A program made the translations under genes and the position numbers. DNA of 64,000 nucleotides from CAISIP01 sp037968655 (lineage in GTDB: Bacteria; Pseudomonadota; Gammaproteobacteria; Burkholderiales; Burkholderiaceae_C), in contig JBBKVW010000068.1 in the NCBI GenBank assembly GCA_037968655.1, positions 8,428 through 72,427 of the forward strand. Reading direction: 5' to 3'. Numbering within the stretch: the stretch's first letter is position 1; every line of letters begins with the position of its first letter. The notes under the pieces were generated by a model. It ran no database searches. It was given only the letters and a program-made list of their open reading frames with translations, and was not told the DNA's origin. Below are positions 11,178-19,992 of this stretch, one piece after another.

Positions 11178-11936
11178 TCAGGCCGGATTGTCAATGTCGA
11201 TGAAGACATGCTTGAGCGACAAATGTTGCGCCACATGGCCAACCAAGGCCGGCGCACCGTAGCGCTCGCTGGCATGGTGGCCACACGCCAGATAAGCTAC
11301 GCCGCACTCACGCGCGTAGTGCGCCTGCGGCTCGGAAATCTCACCGGTGATGAACGCGTCGGCGCCTACCGCAATCGCAGCCTCGAAGTAGCCCTGCGCG
11401 CCGCCGGTGCACCAGGCTATGCGCCGCAACGGCCGCTGTGCGCCTGCCACGACGGTGACCGGGCGCCGAAGTACTGCTTCAGCGTGCCGACCCAGCGCGA
11501 ACGCATCATCAAAGGCGCCGCCGTCTGTGCGCCCACCAATAAATCCCAGTTCCTGCTCGCCGAATCGTTCGCCAGCCGTCAATCCCAGCTGCAGCCCGAA
11601 CTGGGTGTTGTTACCCCATTGCGGATGGGCATCAAGCGGAAGGTGGTAAGCAAAAAGGTTCAGATCGTGGGCCAGCAACAATGCCAGACGCTGTTTGAGC
11701 CAACCCGTGACGCGACCATCCTGGCCGCGCCAGAACAATCCATGGTGGACGAATATGGCGTCGGCATTGCTGGCAATTGCAGCTTCGATCAAGGCCAGAC
11801 TTGCCGTCACGCCCGAGACGATGGAGTCGATCTGCGCGCGCCCTTCGACCTGCAGGCCATTGGGTCCGAAGTCTCGAAAACGCTCGGGCTGCAACAGCGC
11901 ATCGAAGGTCTGCGCAAGAATGAGTCGACTGGTCAT
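11178..11936 (-). CDS. NIF3 / YbgI family di-metal hydrolase-like protein
   Basis: The 252-residue product belongs to the Nif3-like family (often labelled GTP cyclohydrolase I type 2), toroidal hexamers with a two-metal centre whose true reaction is not settled. The metal-site motifs are seen in FVHHGLFW, AYHLPLDAH and the C-terminal GHHASER. It also has the GITGEIS-like segment ADAFITGEISEP. A start with AAGG 6 bases upstream gives MTSRLILAQTFDALLQ. It leads pdxA in a short leftward pair. Confidence 0.9.
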   Translation of the reverse strand: MTSRLILAQTFDALLQPERFRDFGPNGLQVEGRAQIDSIVSGVTASLALIEAAIASNADAIFVHHGLFWRGQDGRVTGWLKQRLALLLAHDLNLFAYHLPLDAHPQWGNNTQFGLQLGLTAGERFGEQELGFIGGRTDGGAFDDAFALGRHAEAVLRRPVTVVAGAQRPLRRIAWCTGGAQGYFEAAIAVGADAFITGEISEPQAHYARECGVAYLACGHHASERYGAPALVGHVAQHLSLKHVFIDIDNPA

Positions 11937-12037
11937 GAGAAGCCTTGATCCGCCCTTGCAGTGTGCCCAATGTTCGCGGCCAAATCAGTGATTCAGCTGG
12001 ACCGCCATTGTCAGCCATTTCAGGGCGGGCACGGCAT

Positions 12038-12406
12038 TCAGGGGGCCTGCGGCGAGGGGTCGCGGTCCACTTCCAGATCGCAATCGCATCCTTTGTCCAG
12101 CGCGATCGAGCGACGCGCGGCCCAGGAAAGCACTGGCGCCAACACGCCCTTTGCGCCGTGCAGACCGCCAGGCAGCACGCGCGCAAGAACCTCGGCCGAA
12201 TGCACTACCGCGCCACAACGGTATGCTGCCTGCCCGTGGTCCCAATGCAGGGCCACGCAGGCTCCATGCCGTCGCCGCGACAAGACCATACCGATGGGAC
12301 AGGGCTGTGCCAGGCAACATACACCGCAGCCATTGCAAGGCGCGCCAAGCGCCGGCTTGGTTGGAGCCAGGGGTTCAATGAAGATGGTCCTGTGGGTGCT
12401 GGCCAT
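12038..12406 (-). CDS. Small Cys-rich protein with a CxxCxxCC motif (zinc or iron-sulfur binding?)
   Basis: The product is 122 residues from MASTHRTIFIEPLAPTKPA. The cluster CNGCGVCCLAQPC is followed by further Cys at GACVAL and YRCG, and ends with KGCDCDLEV. This spacing resembles the zinc/iron-chelating YkgJ-type cysteine clusters and related uncharacterised proteins of Burkholderiales. I do not recognise a specific function. It is divergent from the DegS-like protease gene and lies about 100 bases before the NIF3 gene on the same strand. An alternative start lies 13 residues upstream. Confidence 0.65.
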   Translation of the reverse strand: MASTHRTIFIEPLAPTKPALGAPCNGCGVCCLAQPCPIGMVLSRRRHGACVALHWDHGQAAYRCGAVVHSAEVLARVLPGGLHGAKGVLAPVLSWAARRSIALDKGCDCDLEVDRDPSPQAP

Positions 12407-12517
12407 GATGAATGAGGGTATGGCCCGCATGGTAGGCGAGTTCAAATCAGGGCTTGTTCACGCCAGCCAATGACCCTGGTCACATGCACGACCAATAGTG
12501 CCGCCTACAATTTGCGG

Positions 12518-13660
12518 ATGAAACGGCTTTGGCTGCTTTTTTCGCAGACCGCGACTGTCCTGTTGGCCGCGTATTTTGTCGTGGCTACGCTCAAGCCCCA
12601 ATGGCTGGGTAAGCAGTTTCCACAAACCACCGCTGTGACCTTGATCGAGGCGCCTGCGACAAGCCCCTCAACAGTGCCGATCGGAAGCTTCCGGCAGGCC
12701 GCGCAAAAGGCATCTTCGGCGGTTGTCAGCATCAGTACCAGCAAGGCACTCAGTCGCGATCCGCGCAGCAGCGACCCGTGGTTCCGCTTCTTTTTTGGCG
12801 ACCAGGGACGCGAGTCGCAGGCCGGCCTGGGCAGCGGTGTGATTGTCAGCCCGGCCGGCTATATCCTGACCAACAACCATGTGGTGGAAGGTGCAGACGA
12901 GATCGAGGTCACCCTGAACGACAGCCGCAAGGCCATTGCAAAGGTGATCGGGACTGATCCTGAGACTGACCTCGCCGTGCTCAAGATCGAGTTGGACAAA
13001 CTTCCGGTCGTCGTCATCGGCAACTCGGATGCGATACAAGTCGGCGACCAGGTGCTGGCGATCGGCAATCCGTTTGGCGTTGGACAAACCGTGACCAGCG
13101 GCATCATCAGCGCGTTGGGGCGCAATCAGCTCGGTATCAACACCTTCGAAAACTTCATCCAGACCGACGCGGCGATCAACCCCGGTAATTCCGGTGGCGC
13201 GCTGGTCGACACGCAGGGGCAATTACTGGGGATCAACACCGCGATTTATTCGCGTTCCGGCGGCAACATGGGGATCGGCTTTGCAATTCCGATGTCGACC
13301 GCGCGGATGGTCATGGAAGGGCTGCTCAAGGACGGGCAGGTCACACGAGGATGGATCGGCGTTGAACCCAACGACCTGTCACCCGAATTGGCTGAGACCT
13401 TTGGCGTCAAGGCGCGTGAAGGGGTCATCATCACGGGCGTGCTGCAAAATGGTCCGGCCGCGCAAGCGGGCATTCGCCCCGGCGACGTGATTACCGCAGT
13501 GGCCGGTCAGGAAGTGCACAACGTGTCTGAATTACTGACCCGCGTTGCGGGGCTCAAACCCGGCACCGCATCGCGCTTTGACCTGCAGCGCCAGGACATG
13601 CGGATCGAACTGGATGTCGTTCCGGGCCTGCGGCCAAAACCTCGCCAGCCCCCGCGCTGA
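12518..13660 (+). CDS. DegS/HtrA-like periplasmic serine protease, membrane-anchored, one PDZ domain
   Basis: The 380-residue product starts MKRLWLLFSQTATVLLAAYF with an uncleaved-looking N-terminal membrane anchor. A trypsin-like protease domain follows, with all three catalytic residues visible: His in TNNHVVEG, Asp in DPETDLAVLKI and Ser in NPGNSGGALV. A single PDZ domain closes the protein (RGWIGVEPNDLSPELAETFG to the C-terminus). One PDZ plus an anchor is the DegS/AlgW layout, which in other bacteria starts RseA cleavage and the sigma-E envelope response. Whether it does so here is inferred. It is convergent with tatC. Confidence 0.9.
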   Translation: MKRLWLLFSQTATVLLAAYFVVATLKPQWLGKQFPQTTAVTLIEAPATSPSTVPIGSFRQAAQKASSAVVSISTSKALSRDPRSSDPWFRFFFGDQGRESQAGLGSGVIVSPAGYILTNNHVVEGADEIEVTLNDSRKAIAKVIGTDPETDLAVLKIELDKLPVVVIGNSDAIQVGDQVLAIGNPFGVGQTVTSGIISALGRNQLGINTFENFIQTDAAINPGNSGGALVDTQGQLLGINTAIYSRSGGNMGIGFAIPMSTARMVMEGLLKDGQVTRGWIGVEPNDLSPELAETFGVKAREGVIITGVLQNGPAAQAGIRPGDVITAVAGQEVHNVSELLTRVAGLKPGTASRFDLQRQDMRIELDVVPGLRPKPRQPPR

Positions 13661-13678
13661 GTTCCGATGGCCTGAACG

Positions 13679-14488
13679 TCAGGGCTTGGCCGACCCGTCG
13701 TCCCGGTCGTCCTGATCCTCATCTTCAGGCGCCTTCGTGTGCTTGATGAACATCCGGGCGGCAACGATGCCGGCCTCATATAACAGGCACATCGGTACCG
13801 CCAGGGCCAGTTGCGATATCACATCTGGCGGCGTGATCACAGCCGCGATCACGAACGACAAGACGATGAAGTAACCGCGAAATTCCTTGAGCTTTTCTAT
13901 GCTGACGATGTTCATGCGTGCCAGCAGAACCACCACAATCGGCACCTGAAAGGCAACTCCGAAGGCGATGTACAGGCCAAGAATCGCCTCCACATAAGAG
14001 GCGATGTCGGGCGTCGCAGCCACGCTGGCAGGCGTCACCGCCTGAATGAAGGCGAACATCTTGTCCAGAACGAACAATTGCACGAATGCAATGCCGCCGT
14101 AAGCCAGCGCGCTGCCAAAGAAGATCAGCGGCAAGGCGAGCCGTTTTTCGTGCCCATAGAGGCCGGGCGCGACAAACATCCAGGCCTGGTACATCAGCCA
14201 CGGCAATGCCAACAGCACACCGGCCATCATCAGCACCTTGAGTGGAACAAAGAAAGGCGAAAACACCCCGACCGCAATCAGTTTCGCGCCCGGCGGCATG
14301 TGGGCGCGGATCGGTTCGGCAATCAAGTCGATCAGGCCACTAGGCGAAGGCCATATGGCCAACACGATCATGCACACCACCAGACCGGCCAAGCTGTACA
14401 TCAAGCGGTCGCGCAATTCGACCAGGTGCTGCACGAACGGCTGCTCGGTGCCGGCGAGTTCGTCTTCTTTGTTGGTCGAGTCTGTCAT
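13679..14488 (-). CDS. tatC: Sec-independent (Tat) translocase subunit TatC
   Basis: TatC is the polytopic receptor that binds twin-arginine signal peptides and builds the Tat pore with TatA and TatB. The product begins MTDSTNKEDELAGTEQPFVQ and carries the conserved HLVELRDRLMYSL and the FFVPLKVLMM and PLPLIFFG-like segments over six membrane helices. A GTG start seven residues upstream is also possible. It is the last gene of tatA-tatB-tatC at the end of the long leftward gene chain, and ends 18 bases from the protease gene. Confidence 0.96.
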   Translation of the reverse strand: MTDSTNKEDELAGTEQPFVQHLVELRDRLMYSLAGLVVCMIVLAIWPSPSGLIDLIAEPIRAHMPPGAKLIAVGVFSPFFVPLKVLMMAGVLLALPWLMYQAWMFVAPGLYGHEKRLALPLIFFGSALAYGGIAFVQLFVLDKMFAFIQAVTPASVAATPDIASYVEAILGLYIAFGVAFQVPIVVVLLARMNIVSIEKLKEFRGYFIVLSFVIAAVITPPDVISQLALAVPMCLLYEAGIVAARMFIKHTKAPEDEDQDDRDDGSAKP

Positions 14489-14553
14489 CGTGTCATGTGG
14501 AGCTGGCACCCACCGGCGCCCACGCTCCGGGGTGGCTGGTGGCCCTTATCGGG

Positions 14554-15027
14554 TCAATCGTGTTTTTGCGGGCGGAACCTGGCTACGCGTGCTGCGCCAG
14601 ACAAGGCCCGGGTGCGGGTGCCGGTACGGGCCTTGTACCAATTGGGAGTAGCGCCCTGTTTCAGCCGCCAGCGCTTGTTGGGGTGCCGATACGCGGGGTA
14701 ACTGACGGGCACTTCATAGCCTTGACCGGTCTGCGAGTTGTCGTCCATGCGGGTCGCCTCAGCCCAGGACTTCTCGATCTCGCTGGCATTGCTCTGGATC
14801 GTGTTCTCCATGTCTTTCGCTGCGCCAGCGACGGACTCCTTCATCTTCTTGAGCTCGTCGAGCTCCATCGACCGGCTGACCTCAGCCTTGACATCGGAGA
14901 CATAACGCTGCGCCTTGCCGAGCAGGTTTCCGACGGTGCGTGCCACGCGGGGCAGCTTCTCGGGCCCGATGACCATCAGCGCCACGACCCCGATCAGCGC
15001 CAGCTTGGAGATGCCAAGGTCGATCAC
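14554..15027 (-). CDS. tatB: Tat translocase subunit TatB
   Basis: TatB passes signal-bound substrates from TatC to TatA. The 157-residue product has one N-terminal membrane helix (KLALIGVVALMVIGPEKLPR), the GPEKLP hinge, an amphipathic helix and a long charged helical region. It ends in a basic tail (RARVARFRP-like), as in other Burkholderiales. The start is GTG, with GGAGG 11 bases upstream and no better ATG nearby. It lies 19 bases after tatA. Confidence 0.95.
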   Translation of the reverse strand: MIDLGISKLALIGVVALMVIGPEKLPRVARTVGNLLGKAQRYVSDVKAEVSRSMELDELKKMKESVAGAAKDMENTIQSNASEIEKSWAEATRMDDNSQTGQGYEVPVSYPAYRHPNKRWRLKQGATPNWYKARTGTRTRALSGAARVARFRPQKHD

Positions 15028-15046
15028 GTCGTTTCAGTCCTCCAGT

Positions 15047-15292
15047 TCAGGATTTTTGCTTGGCCTGGACGTCGATGGTGGTCTTGTCCTCTGCCTTGGC
15101 CGAATTGGAAACTTGTGCGGCGGGCCCCTCCGGCTTGTCGTCCATCGACGCAGTGCCGTCCTTCATGCCGTCCTTGAAGCCCTTGACGGCACCGCCCAGA
15201 TCACTGCCCATGTTCTTGAGTTTCTTGGTGCCAAACACCAGAACGACGATCACCAGAACGATCAGCCAATGCCAGATTGAAAACGAACCCAT
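15047..15292 (-). CDS. tatA: Tat translocase subunit TatA
   Basis: TatA assembles into the size-variable protein-conducting unit of the Tat system. The 81-residue product is MGSFSIWHWLIVLVIVVLVF followed by the FGTKKLKNMGSDLGGAVKGFK amphipathic region and a polar tail. The ATG is preceded by AGGAGATTCAA, a strong ribosome-binding site. Two likely substrates, PetA and MsrP, are encoded elsewhere in this window. Confidence 0.96.
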   Translation of the reverse strand: MGSFSIWHWLIVLVIVVLVFGTKKLKNMGSDLGGAVKGFKDGMKDGTASMDDKPEGPAAQVSNSAKAEDKTTIDVQAKQKS

Positions 15293-15360
15293 TTGAATCT
15301 CCTACGCAATTAGACGAATTCTAGTCCGCCAAGCCTGGCACACCTGCGCTGCCCGCCGGT

Positions 15361-15726
15361 TCAACCCCGCAACCAGGGTCGTGGACCGCCCATGACATGT
15401 ACATGCAGGTGCTGCACTTCCTGGCCCCCTTCCGCGCCGGTGTTGCAGACGATCCTAAAACCGCCATCCGGATAGGGCCGGCAGCCCTCCTGCAAGGCCA
15501 GCCGCGGCGCCAGTGTCATCATGTGTCCCATCAGGCCTGCGTGCTCCGGTTGCAGCTGTGCAAACGAGGGAATATGCGCCTTGGGGATCATCAGAAAATG
15601 CACCGGTGCCCACGGATGGATATCGTGGAACACAAATATCTGCTCGTCCTCATGCACCTTGCGCGACGGAATTTTTCCGTGCGCGATCTTGCAGAACAGG
15701 CAATCGGGATCATGCACCACGCTCAT
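15361..15726 (-). CDS. HIT family nucleotide-binding protein (HinT-like)
   Basis: HinT-type proteins hydrolyse purine nucleoside phosphoramidates. The 121-residue product has the N-terminal CLFCKIAHGKIPSRKV strand region and the histidine triad HLHVHVMGG near the C-terminus, so the catalytic site is complete. It sits between the DUF4870 gene and tatA, its usual place in Burkholderiales. The exact substrate in the cell is not known from sequence. Confidence 0.92.
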   Translation of the reverse strand: MSVVHDPDCLFCKIAHGKIPSRKVHEDEQIFVFHDIHPWAPVHFLMIPKAHIPSFAQLQPEHAGLMGHMMTLAPRLALQEGCRPYPDGGFRIVCNTGAEGGQEVQHLHVHVMGGPRPWLRG

Positions 15727-15736
15727 ACCTCCAGGT

Positions 15737-16126
15737 TCAGGCGCCTACCGCCAGGTTGTTGTTCATCGCAACCATGCCCTTGACGATTCTGTACAGGAAC
15801 CAGATAGACACCAGCATCCATGCAAACAGCCCCGGCAGGATGAACAGCAGAAATAGCGGTGCGGACACCAGATACAGCAAACCGGCGACGATTACGGAGC
15901 GAATACGCCAGGAAAAATGCGTCGCCTGCCAAGTGCCTTCCGCCTCGGGCTTTTTGACCAGGTCGATCACCAGCGCAAACACCAATAGCAGCACGCTGAT
16001 CTGTGCGCTGGGCACCATCGCGCCCACTGCCACGATCAGATGCAGCACATAGCTCAGCCAGCCCACGGATTTCAAGGCCTGCGCCTTTTCCTCGCCCTTG
16101 GGAATCACGTCAATCACATCGGACAT
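15737..16126 (-). CDS. DUF4870-like small membrane protein
   Basis: The 129-residue product starts MSDVIDVIPKGEEKAQALKS after AGGAGCAAAGTG. It has three or four predicted membrane segments (SYVLHLIVAVGAMV, ISVLLLVFALVIDLV, VIVAGLLYLVSAPLFLLFIL, FAWMLVSIWFLYRIV). The layout and the GxxxxxxFHWRIR-like loop (THFSWRIRSV) fit DUF4870 family proteins, which have no established function. It lies between hisE and the HIT gene, probably as part of the same transcript. Confidence 0.8.
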   Translation of the reverse strand: MSDVIDVIPKGEEKAQALKSVGWLSYVLHLIVAVGAMVPSAQISVLLLVFALVIDLVKKPEAEGTWQATHFSWRIRSVIVAGLLYLVSAPLFLLFILPGLFAWMLVSIWFLYRIVKGMVAMNNNLAVGA

Positions 16127-16152
16127 CACTTTGCTCCTGTTGGCGGCCCGAC

Positions 16153-16563
16153 TCATGAGCCTTCGCGCGCAATGGCCTTGCGCAAGGCTTTCTCCTCGAT
16201 ACCGCTGGTTCCTTCGCGCTTGTGCAACTCGGCCAACACGTCTGAAGGCCGCAAACCGTAATGCGCCAGCGCCACCATGCAATGGAACCACAGGTCCGCC
16301 ATTTCACCCACCAGCCTGCCCTTGCCAAGCTGCGCGTCCATTGCGGTGTGCAACGCCAAGTCAATGTCCTTGGCAGCCATCACGACTTCGGTCGATTCCT
16401 CACCGATTTTCTTCAAGAACGCGTCTGGCCCGCGATGCAGCAGCCGGGCCACGTAACTCGCGTCCGGATCACCGCCGCGATCGGGGCGCCGACTCTCGAT
16501 GATGTCGGCCAGACGCGACAAGACGCCGTTCAGTTGCTGGGAATCCGTGGAAGCTGGCGCCAT
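16153..16563 (-). CDS. hisE: Phosphoribosyl-ATP pyrophosphatase HisE
   Basis: HisE removes pyrophosphate from PR-ATP, step two of histidine synthesis. The 136-residue product has the MazG-like helices with acidic metal ligands in KKIGEESTEVVMAAKD and the GEMADLWFH segment. The ATG was chosen over a GTG two codons earlier because AGGTGA then has proper spacing. It begins 6 bases after the hisI stop. HisE and HisI are separate proteins here, unlike the fused form of enterobacteria. Confidence 0.95.
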   Translation of the reverse strand: MAPASTDSQQLNGVLSRLADIIESRRPDRGGDPDASYVARLLHRGPDAFLKKIGEESTEVVMAAKDIDLALHTAMDAQLGKGRLVGEMADLWFHCMVALAHYGLRPSDVLAELHKREGTSGIEEKALRKAIAREGS

Positions 16564-16569
16564 GTTCAC

Positions 16570-16989
16570 CTATTTGTAGATCGATGCCGGGTCTTTCAAG
16601 ACCGCATCGGTTGTTTCCCACGCCCGTTGGTCCGGATCACCGGCCAGTTGCTGGAAAAAACAGCTATGGCGCCCGGTATGGCAGGCTATGCCGGGCTCGT
16701 GTCCGGTCTGCGTCACCTTGAGCAGGACCACGTCGTTGTCGCAATCGAGTCGAATGTCATGGACCAACTGGACATGTCCGCTCTCCTCGCCCTTGAACCA
16801 CAACCGGGCGCGAGAACGGCTGAAATAGACCGCGCGACCGCTGGTGGCGGTGGTTTCGAGCGCCTGGCGATCCATCCAGGCAAACATCAGCACGTCGCCC
16901 GTGGTTTGCTCCTGCGCAATCACCGGCACCAGCCCCTGCGCATCCCATTTGACGTGATCCAGCCAGTTCATGCCGCTATTGTCTGACAT
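16570..16989 (-). CDS. hisI: Phosphoribosyl-AMP cyclohydrolase HisI
   Basis: HisI opens the adenine ring of PR-AMP, step three of histidine synthesis. The 139-residue product starts MSDNSGMNWLDHVKWDAQGL. It shows the metal-binding DCDNDVVLLKVTQTG and CHTGRHSCFF, with the conserved Cys and His ligands, and the FSRSRARLWFKGEESG substrate segment. A start at the second Met (MNWLDH) is possible. It lies 58 bases after hisF and is closely followed by hisE. Confidence 0.95.
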   Translation of the reverse strand: MSDNSGMNWLDHVKWDAQGLVPVIAQEQTTGDVLMFAWMDRQALETTATSGRAVYFSRSRARLWFKGEESGHVQLVHDIRLDCDNDVVLLKVTQTGHEPGIACHTGRHSCFFQQLAGDPDQRAWETTDAVLKDPASIYK

Positions 16990-17047
16990 CAGGAATCGAC
17001 CATCGCGCTGCGCGGGAATCGCCGACGCACTGCCGGCGGCCAAGCAC

Positions 17048-17848
17048 TCAGATCCGTACCGGTATGCCGAGTGCGCGCATGTGCTGCTTGGCCTGCAGGA
17101 CGCTGAAATGGCCATAGTGAAAAATGCTGGCCGCAAGCACTGCATCGGCACCACCGTGCACGATACCGTCGGCCAGGTGATCCAGGTTGCCGACCCCGCC
17201 TGATGCGATCACCGGAATGTCGATCGAATCGCTGACGGCCCGCGTCAGCGCCAGATCAAAACCCGACTGGGTGCCGTCCCTGTCCATGCTGGTGAGCAGG
17301 ATTTCCCCGGCACCACGGCGCGCCATCTCGCCGGCCCAGGCCACTGCGTCCAGGCCGGTATTGGTGCGCCCACCATGGCTGTACACGTCCCAGCCCGCAC
17401 CGGTAGCAACGCCATTGGAATCTGACTGCAGTTCCTGTGCGGGCGACCTGCGCTTGGCATCGATGGCGACCACTATGCATTGCGAACCATATTTGTCCGC
17501 CACCTCGTCAATCAGACCGGGCCTGGCGATGGCTGCCGAATTGAAACTCGTCTTGTCGGCACCGGCATTCAGCAGGCGGCGCACATCGTCTGCGCTGCGC
17601 ACGCCCCCGCCGACTGTCAGGGGAATGAAAACCTGGCTGGCAACCGCCTCAATGATGTGCAGGATCAGGTCGCGGTCGTCGCTGGTCGCGGTGATGTCCA
17701 GGAAAGTGAGTTCGTCAGCGCCCTGGTCGTTGTAGCGCGCTGCGATCTCCACCGGATCGCCGGCGTCGCGCAGAGAGACGAAATTGACTCCCTTGACAAC
17801 CCGCCCACCGGTAACGTCCAGGCAGGGGATGATGCGCTTGGCCAGCAT
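17048..17848 (-). CDS. hisF: Imidazole glycerol phosphate synthase, cyclase subunit HisF
   Basis: HisF uses ammonia from HisH to close the imidazole ring, giving IGP and AICAR. The 266-residue (beta-alpha)8 barrel starts MLAKRIIPCLDVTGGRVVKG. The catalytic Asp residues are visible in IPCLDV and TSMDRDG, with phosphate loops in VGGGVRS and ASGGVG. A loop of about ten extra residues lies before GWDVYSHGGR, making it slightly longer than the E. coli protein. It begins 16 bases after hisA. Confidence 0.97.
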   Translation of the reverse strand: MLAKRIIPCLDVTGGRVVKGVNFVSLRDAGDPVEIAARYNDQGADELTFLDITATSDDRDLILHIIEAVASQVFIPLTVGGGVRSADDVRRLLNAGADKTSFNSAAIARPGLIDEVADKYGSQCIVVAIDAKRRSPAQELQSDSNGVATGAGWDVYSHGGRTNTGLDAVAWAGEMARRGAGEILLTSMDRDGTQSGFDLALTRAVSDSIDIPVIASGGVGNLDHLADGIVHGGADAVLAASIFHYGHFSVLQAKQHMRALGIPVRI

Positions 17849-17864
17849 CGGGGAGCTGCCGGCC

Positions 17865-18605
17865 TCAGCCGTTGAGCTCGTCCGCGCGGGCCTGCGCGGC
17901 GGCGAAATCCAGGTCGCCGCTGTAGATAGCGCGGCCACAGATCTCGCCCTCGACGCCTTCGCTTTCGACATCGCACAAGGCCTCGATATCGGCCATGGAA
18001 CTCAGGCCGCCCGAGGCGATAACTGGAATCGACAGGGCCTGGGCCAGCTTGACGGTAGCTTCGATATTGATGCCCGACAACATGCCGTCGCGCCCGATGT
18101 CGGTGTAGATGATGGACTCGACGCCGTAATCCTCAAATTTCTTGGCCAGATCGATCACGTCATGGCGCGTCAGCTTGCTCCAGCCATCAGTGGCGATCTT
18201 GCCGTCCTTGGCGTCCAGTCCGACGATGATGTGGCCGCCGAAAGCGGTGCACGCGTCTTGCAGGAAGCCCGGGTTCTTGACCGCGGCGGTACCGATGATG
18301 ACGTAGCGCAGGCCGGCGTCCAGGTAGCGCTCCACCGTGTCAAGGTCCCGGATGCCGCCACCCAGCTGCACGTCGACCTCGCTGCCGACATCTTTGAGAA
18401 TGCGGCGAATCGCCATCTCGTTCTTGGGATGACCGGCAAAAGCGCCATTGAGATCGACCAGATGCAGGCGGCGGGCGCCCTTGGTGACCCAACTGCGGGC
18501 CATGACGGGCGGATCTTCGCCAAAGGTGGTGGACTGGTCCATGTCCCCTTGTTTGAGGCGGACACAGTGACCATCTTTCAGGTCGATCGCGGGAATTAGC
18601 AGCAT
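17865..18605 (-). CDS. hisA: ProFAR isomerase HisA
   Basis: HisA opens the ribose ring of ProFAR by an Amadori rearrangement. The 246-residue (beta-alpha)8 barrel begins MLLIPAIDLKDGHCVRLKQG, with the catalytic Asp in AIDLKDG. The second Asp is in TDIGRDGM. Phosphate loops are in GGGIRD and ASGGLSS. The paired repeats resemble those of HisF downstream. It follows hisH by 23 bases. Confidence 0.97.
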   Translation of the reverse strand: MLLIPAIDLKDGHCVRLKQGDMDQSTTFGEDPPVMARSWVTKGARRLHLVDLNGAFAGHPKNEMAIRRILKDVGSEVDVQLGGGIRDLDTVERYLDAGLRYVIIGTAAVKNPGFLQDACTAFGGHIIVGLDAKDGKIATDGWSKLTRHDVIDLAKKFEDYGVESIIYTDIGRDGMLSGINIEATVKLAQALSIPVIASGGLSSMADIEALCDVESEGVEGEICGRAIYSGDLDFAAAQARADELNG

Positions 18606-18628
18606 GGTGCGCGAGTGGCTAAGAAGCG

Positions 18629-19321
18629 TCAGGGCTTCCAGCCAAGAAAGTTACGGTAAAGCGCAAGGCCTTGATCAGCACTCTTTTCAGGATGAAATTG
18701 GGTCGCAAAAATATTATCGCGCGCAAGTGCTGCCGTAAAGCGACCTCCGTAGTCTGCCTCGCCTGCGCTGTGGCGCGCATCCGACGGTCTGGCGTAATAG
18801 CTGTGCACAAAATAGTAGTAGCTGGCATCTGCAATACCGCTCCATAGCGGATGAACCCGGCCGTCGATTTGCGTCTGGAACACCTGATTCCATCCCATCT
18901 GCGGAACCTTGAAGCGGCTGCCGTCCTGCTGGGAGCGGCCCTGCAGGTCAAAGCGCCGAACCGTACCGGCGAATAGTCCCAGGCCTGGTGTACCCCGTCC
19001 ATCGTCGCCGCGGCGCCCTTCTTCGCTATGGTCCAGCAGCATCTGCATGCCGACGCAAACGCCAAACAAGGGTTTTGTTCGCGCTGCTTCCAGCACCGGC
19101 TCCAGCAAATGGGAGTCGCGCAGCTCGCGCATGCAATCGGCCATCGCGCCCTGGCCCGGCAGCACCACGCGCTCAGCGCCGCGGATGATTTCCGGGTCGG
19201 CAGTGATAAAAACCTGATGCCCATCACCGGCAGCCGCGACCTGGACCGCGTTGGCTACCGAGCGCAGGTTGCCCATGCCGTAATCGACGACCGCGACTGA
19301 CTTGCTACGCACGGTTCTCAT
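18629..19321 (-). CDS. hisH: Imidazole glycerol phosphate synthase, glutaminase subunit HisH
   Basis: HisH releases ammonia from glutamine and channels it to HisF. The 230-residue class I glutamine amidotransferase has VDYGMGNLRSV at the start, the nucleophile Cys in GVCVGMQMLLDHSEEG, and the His-Glu pair in FHPEKSADQGL. It is some 20-25 residues longer than the E. coli protein, mostly in loops around TPGLGLFAGTV and after IDGRVHPLWSG. It lies 50 bases after hisB and upstream of hisA. Confidence 0.96.
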   Translation of the reverse strand: MRTVRSKSVAVVDYGMGNLRSVANAVQVAAAGDGHQVFITADPEIIRGAERVVLPGQGAMADCMRELRDSHLLEPVLEAARTKPLFGVCVGMQMLLDHSEEGRRGDDGRGTPGLGLFAGTVRRFDLQGRSQQDGSRFKVPQMGWNQVFQTQIDGRVHPLWSGIADASYYYFVHSYYARPSDARHSAGEADYGGRFTAALARDNIFATQFHPEKSADQGLALYRNFLGWKP

Positions 19322-19371
19322 CAGGCATCACTCAGCAGGAAACAGAATTTCCATCTACTCCAGCGCATGGT

Positions 19372-19992
19372 TCAGAGCGATCCCTTGGTCGAGGCGATGG
19401 TCCCTGCCGCCCTGGGGTCGATCTCAACCGCCTGCCGCAAGGCGCGGGCAAAAGCCTTGAACACGGTCTCGGCCTGGTGGTGGGCGTTTTCGCCGCGCAG
19501 GTTGTCGATATGCAATGTCGCGAAGGCATGGTTGACAAAGCCCTGGAAGAACTCGTGCGCCAACTGGCTGTCGAAAGTGCCGATCATGCCGCTCTTGAAG
19601 GGCACTTGCATGATCAGGCCCGGTCGGCCCGAAAAATCGATCACGACCCGGCTCAGCGCCTCGTCCAGTGGCACATAGGCATGGCCAAAACGCCGTATGC
19701 CCTTGCGATCGCCCAGGGCCTGGTGCAGCGCCTGGCCAAAAGTTATGCCGACATCCTCGACGGTGTGGTGGCCATCGATGTGCAGATCGCCGTCGGCCTG
19801 TATGTCCAGGTCGATCAGCGCATGGCGTGCGATCTGGTCCAGCATATGGTCGAAAAAACCGATACCGGTCTGCAGCCGGGATTTGCCGCTGCCGTCCAGA
19901 TCGAGCCGCACCGTGATGCGGGTCTCGGCTGTGTTGCGCGTCACTTGCGCTGCGCGCGGGGCCAGCGCGCTGGCACCCTTGTCGGTTTTCAT
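19372..19992 (-). CDS. hisB: Imidazoleglycerol-phosphate dehydratase HisB
   Basis: This enzyme dehydrates IGP to imidazole acetol phosphate. It is the stand-alone dehydratase, without the phosphatase domain of the E. coli protein. The manganese-binding motifs are GFFDHMLDQIARH, DGHHTVEDVGI, and AHEFFQGFVNH with ENAHHQAE. The chosen ATG overlaps the hisC stop as ATGA. Another ATG lies two codons upstream but too close to the likely ribosome-binding site. Confidence 0.95.
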   Translation of the reverse strand: MKTDKGASALAPRAAQVTRNTAETRITVRLDLDGSGKSRLQTGIGFFDHMLDQIARHALIDLDIQADGDLHIDGHHTVEDVGITFGQALHQALGDRKGIRRFGHAYVPLDEALSRVVIDFSGRPGLIMQVPFKSGMIGTFDSQLAHEFFQGFVNHAFATLHIDNLRGENAHHQAETVFKAFARALRQAVEIDPRAAGTIASTKGSL

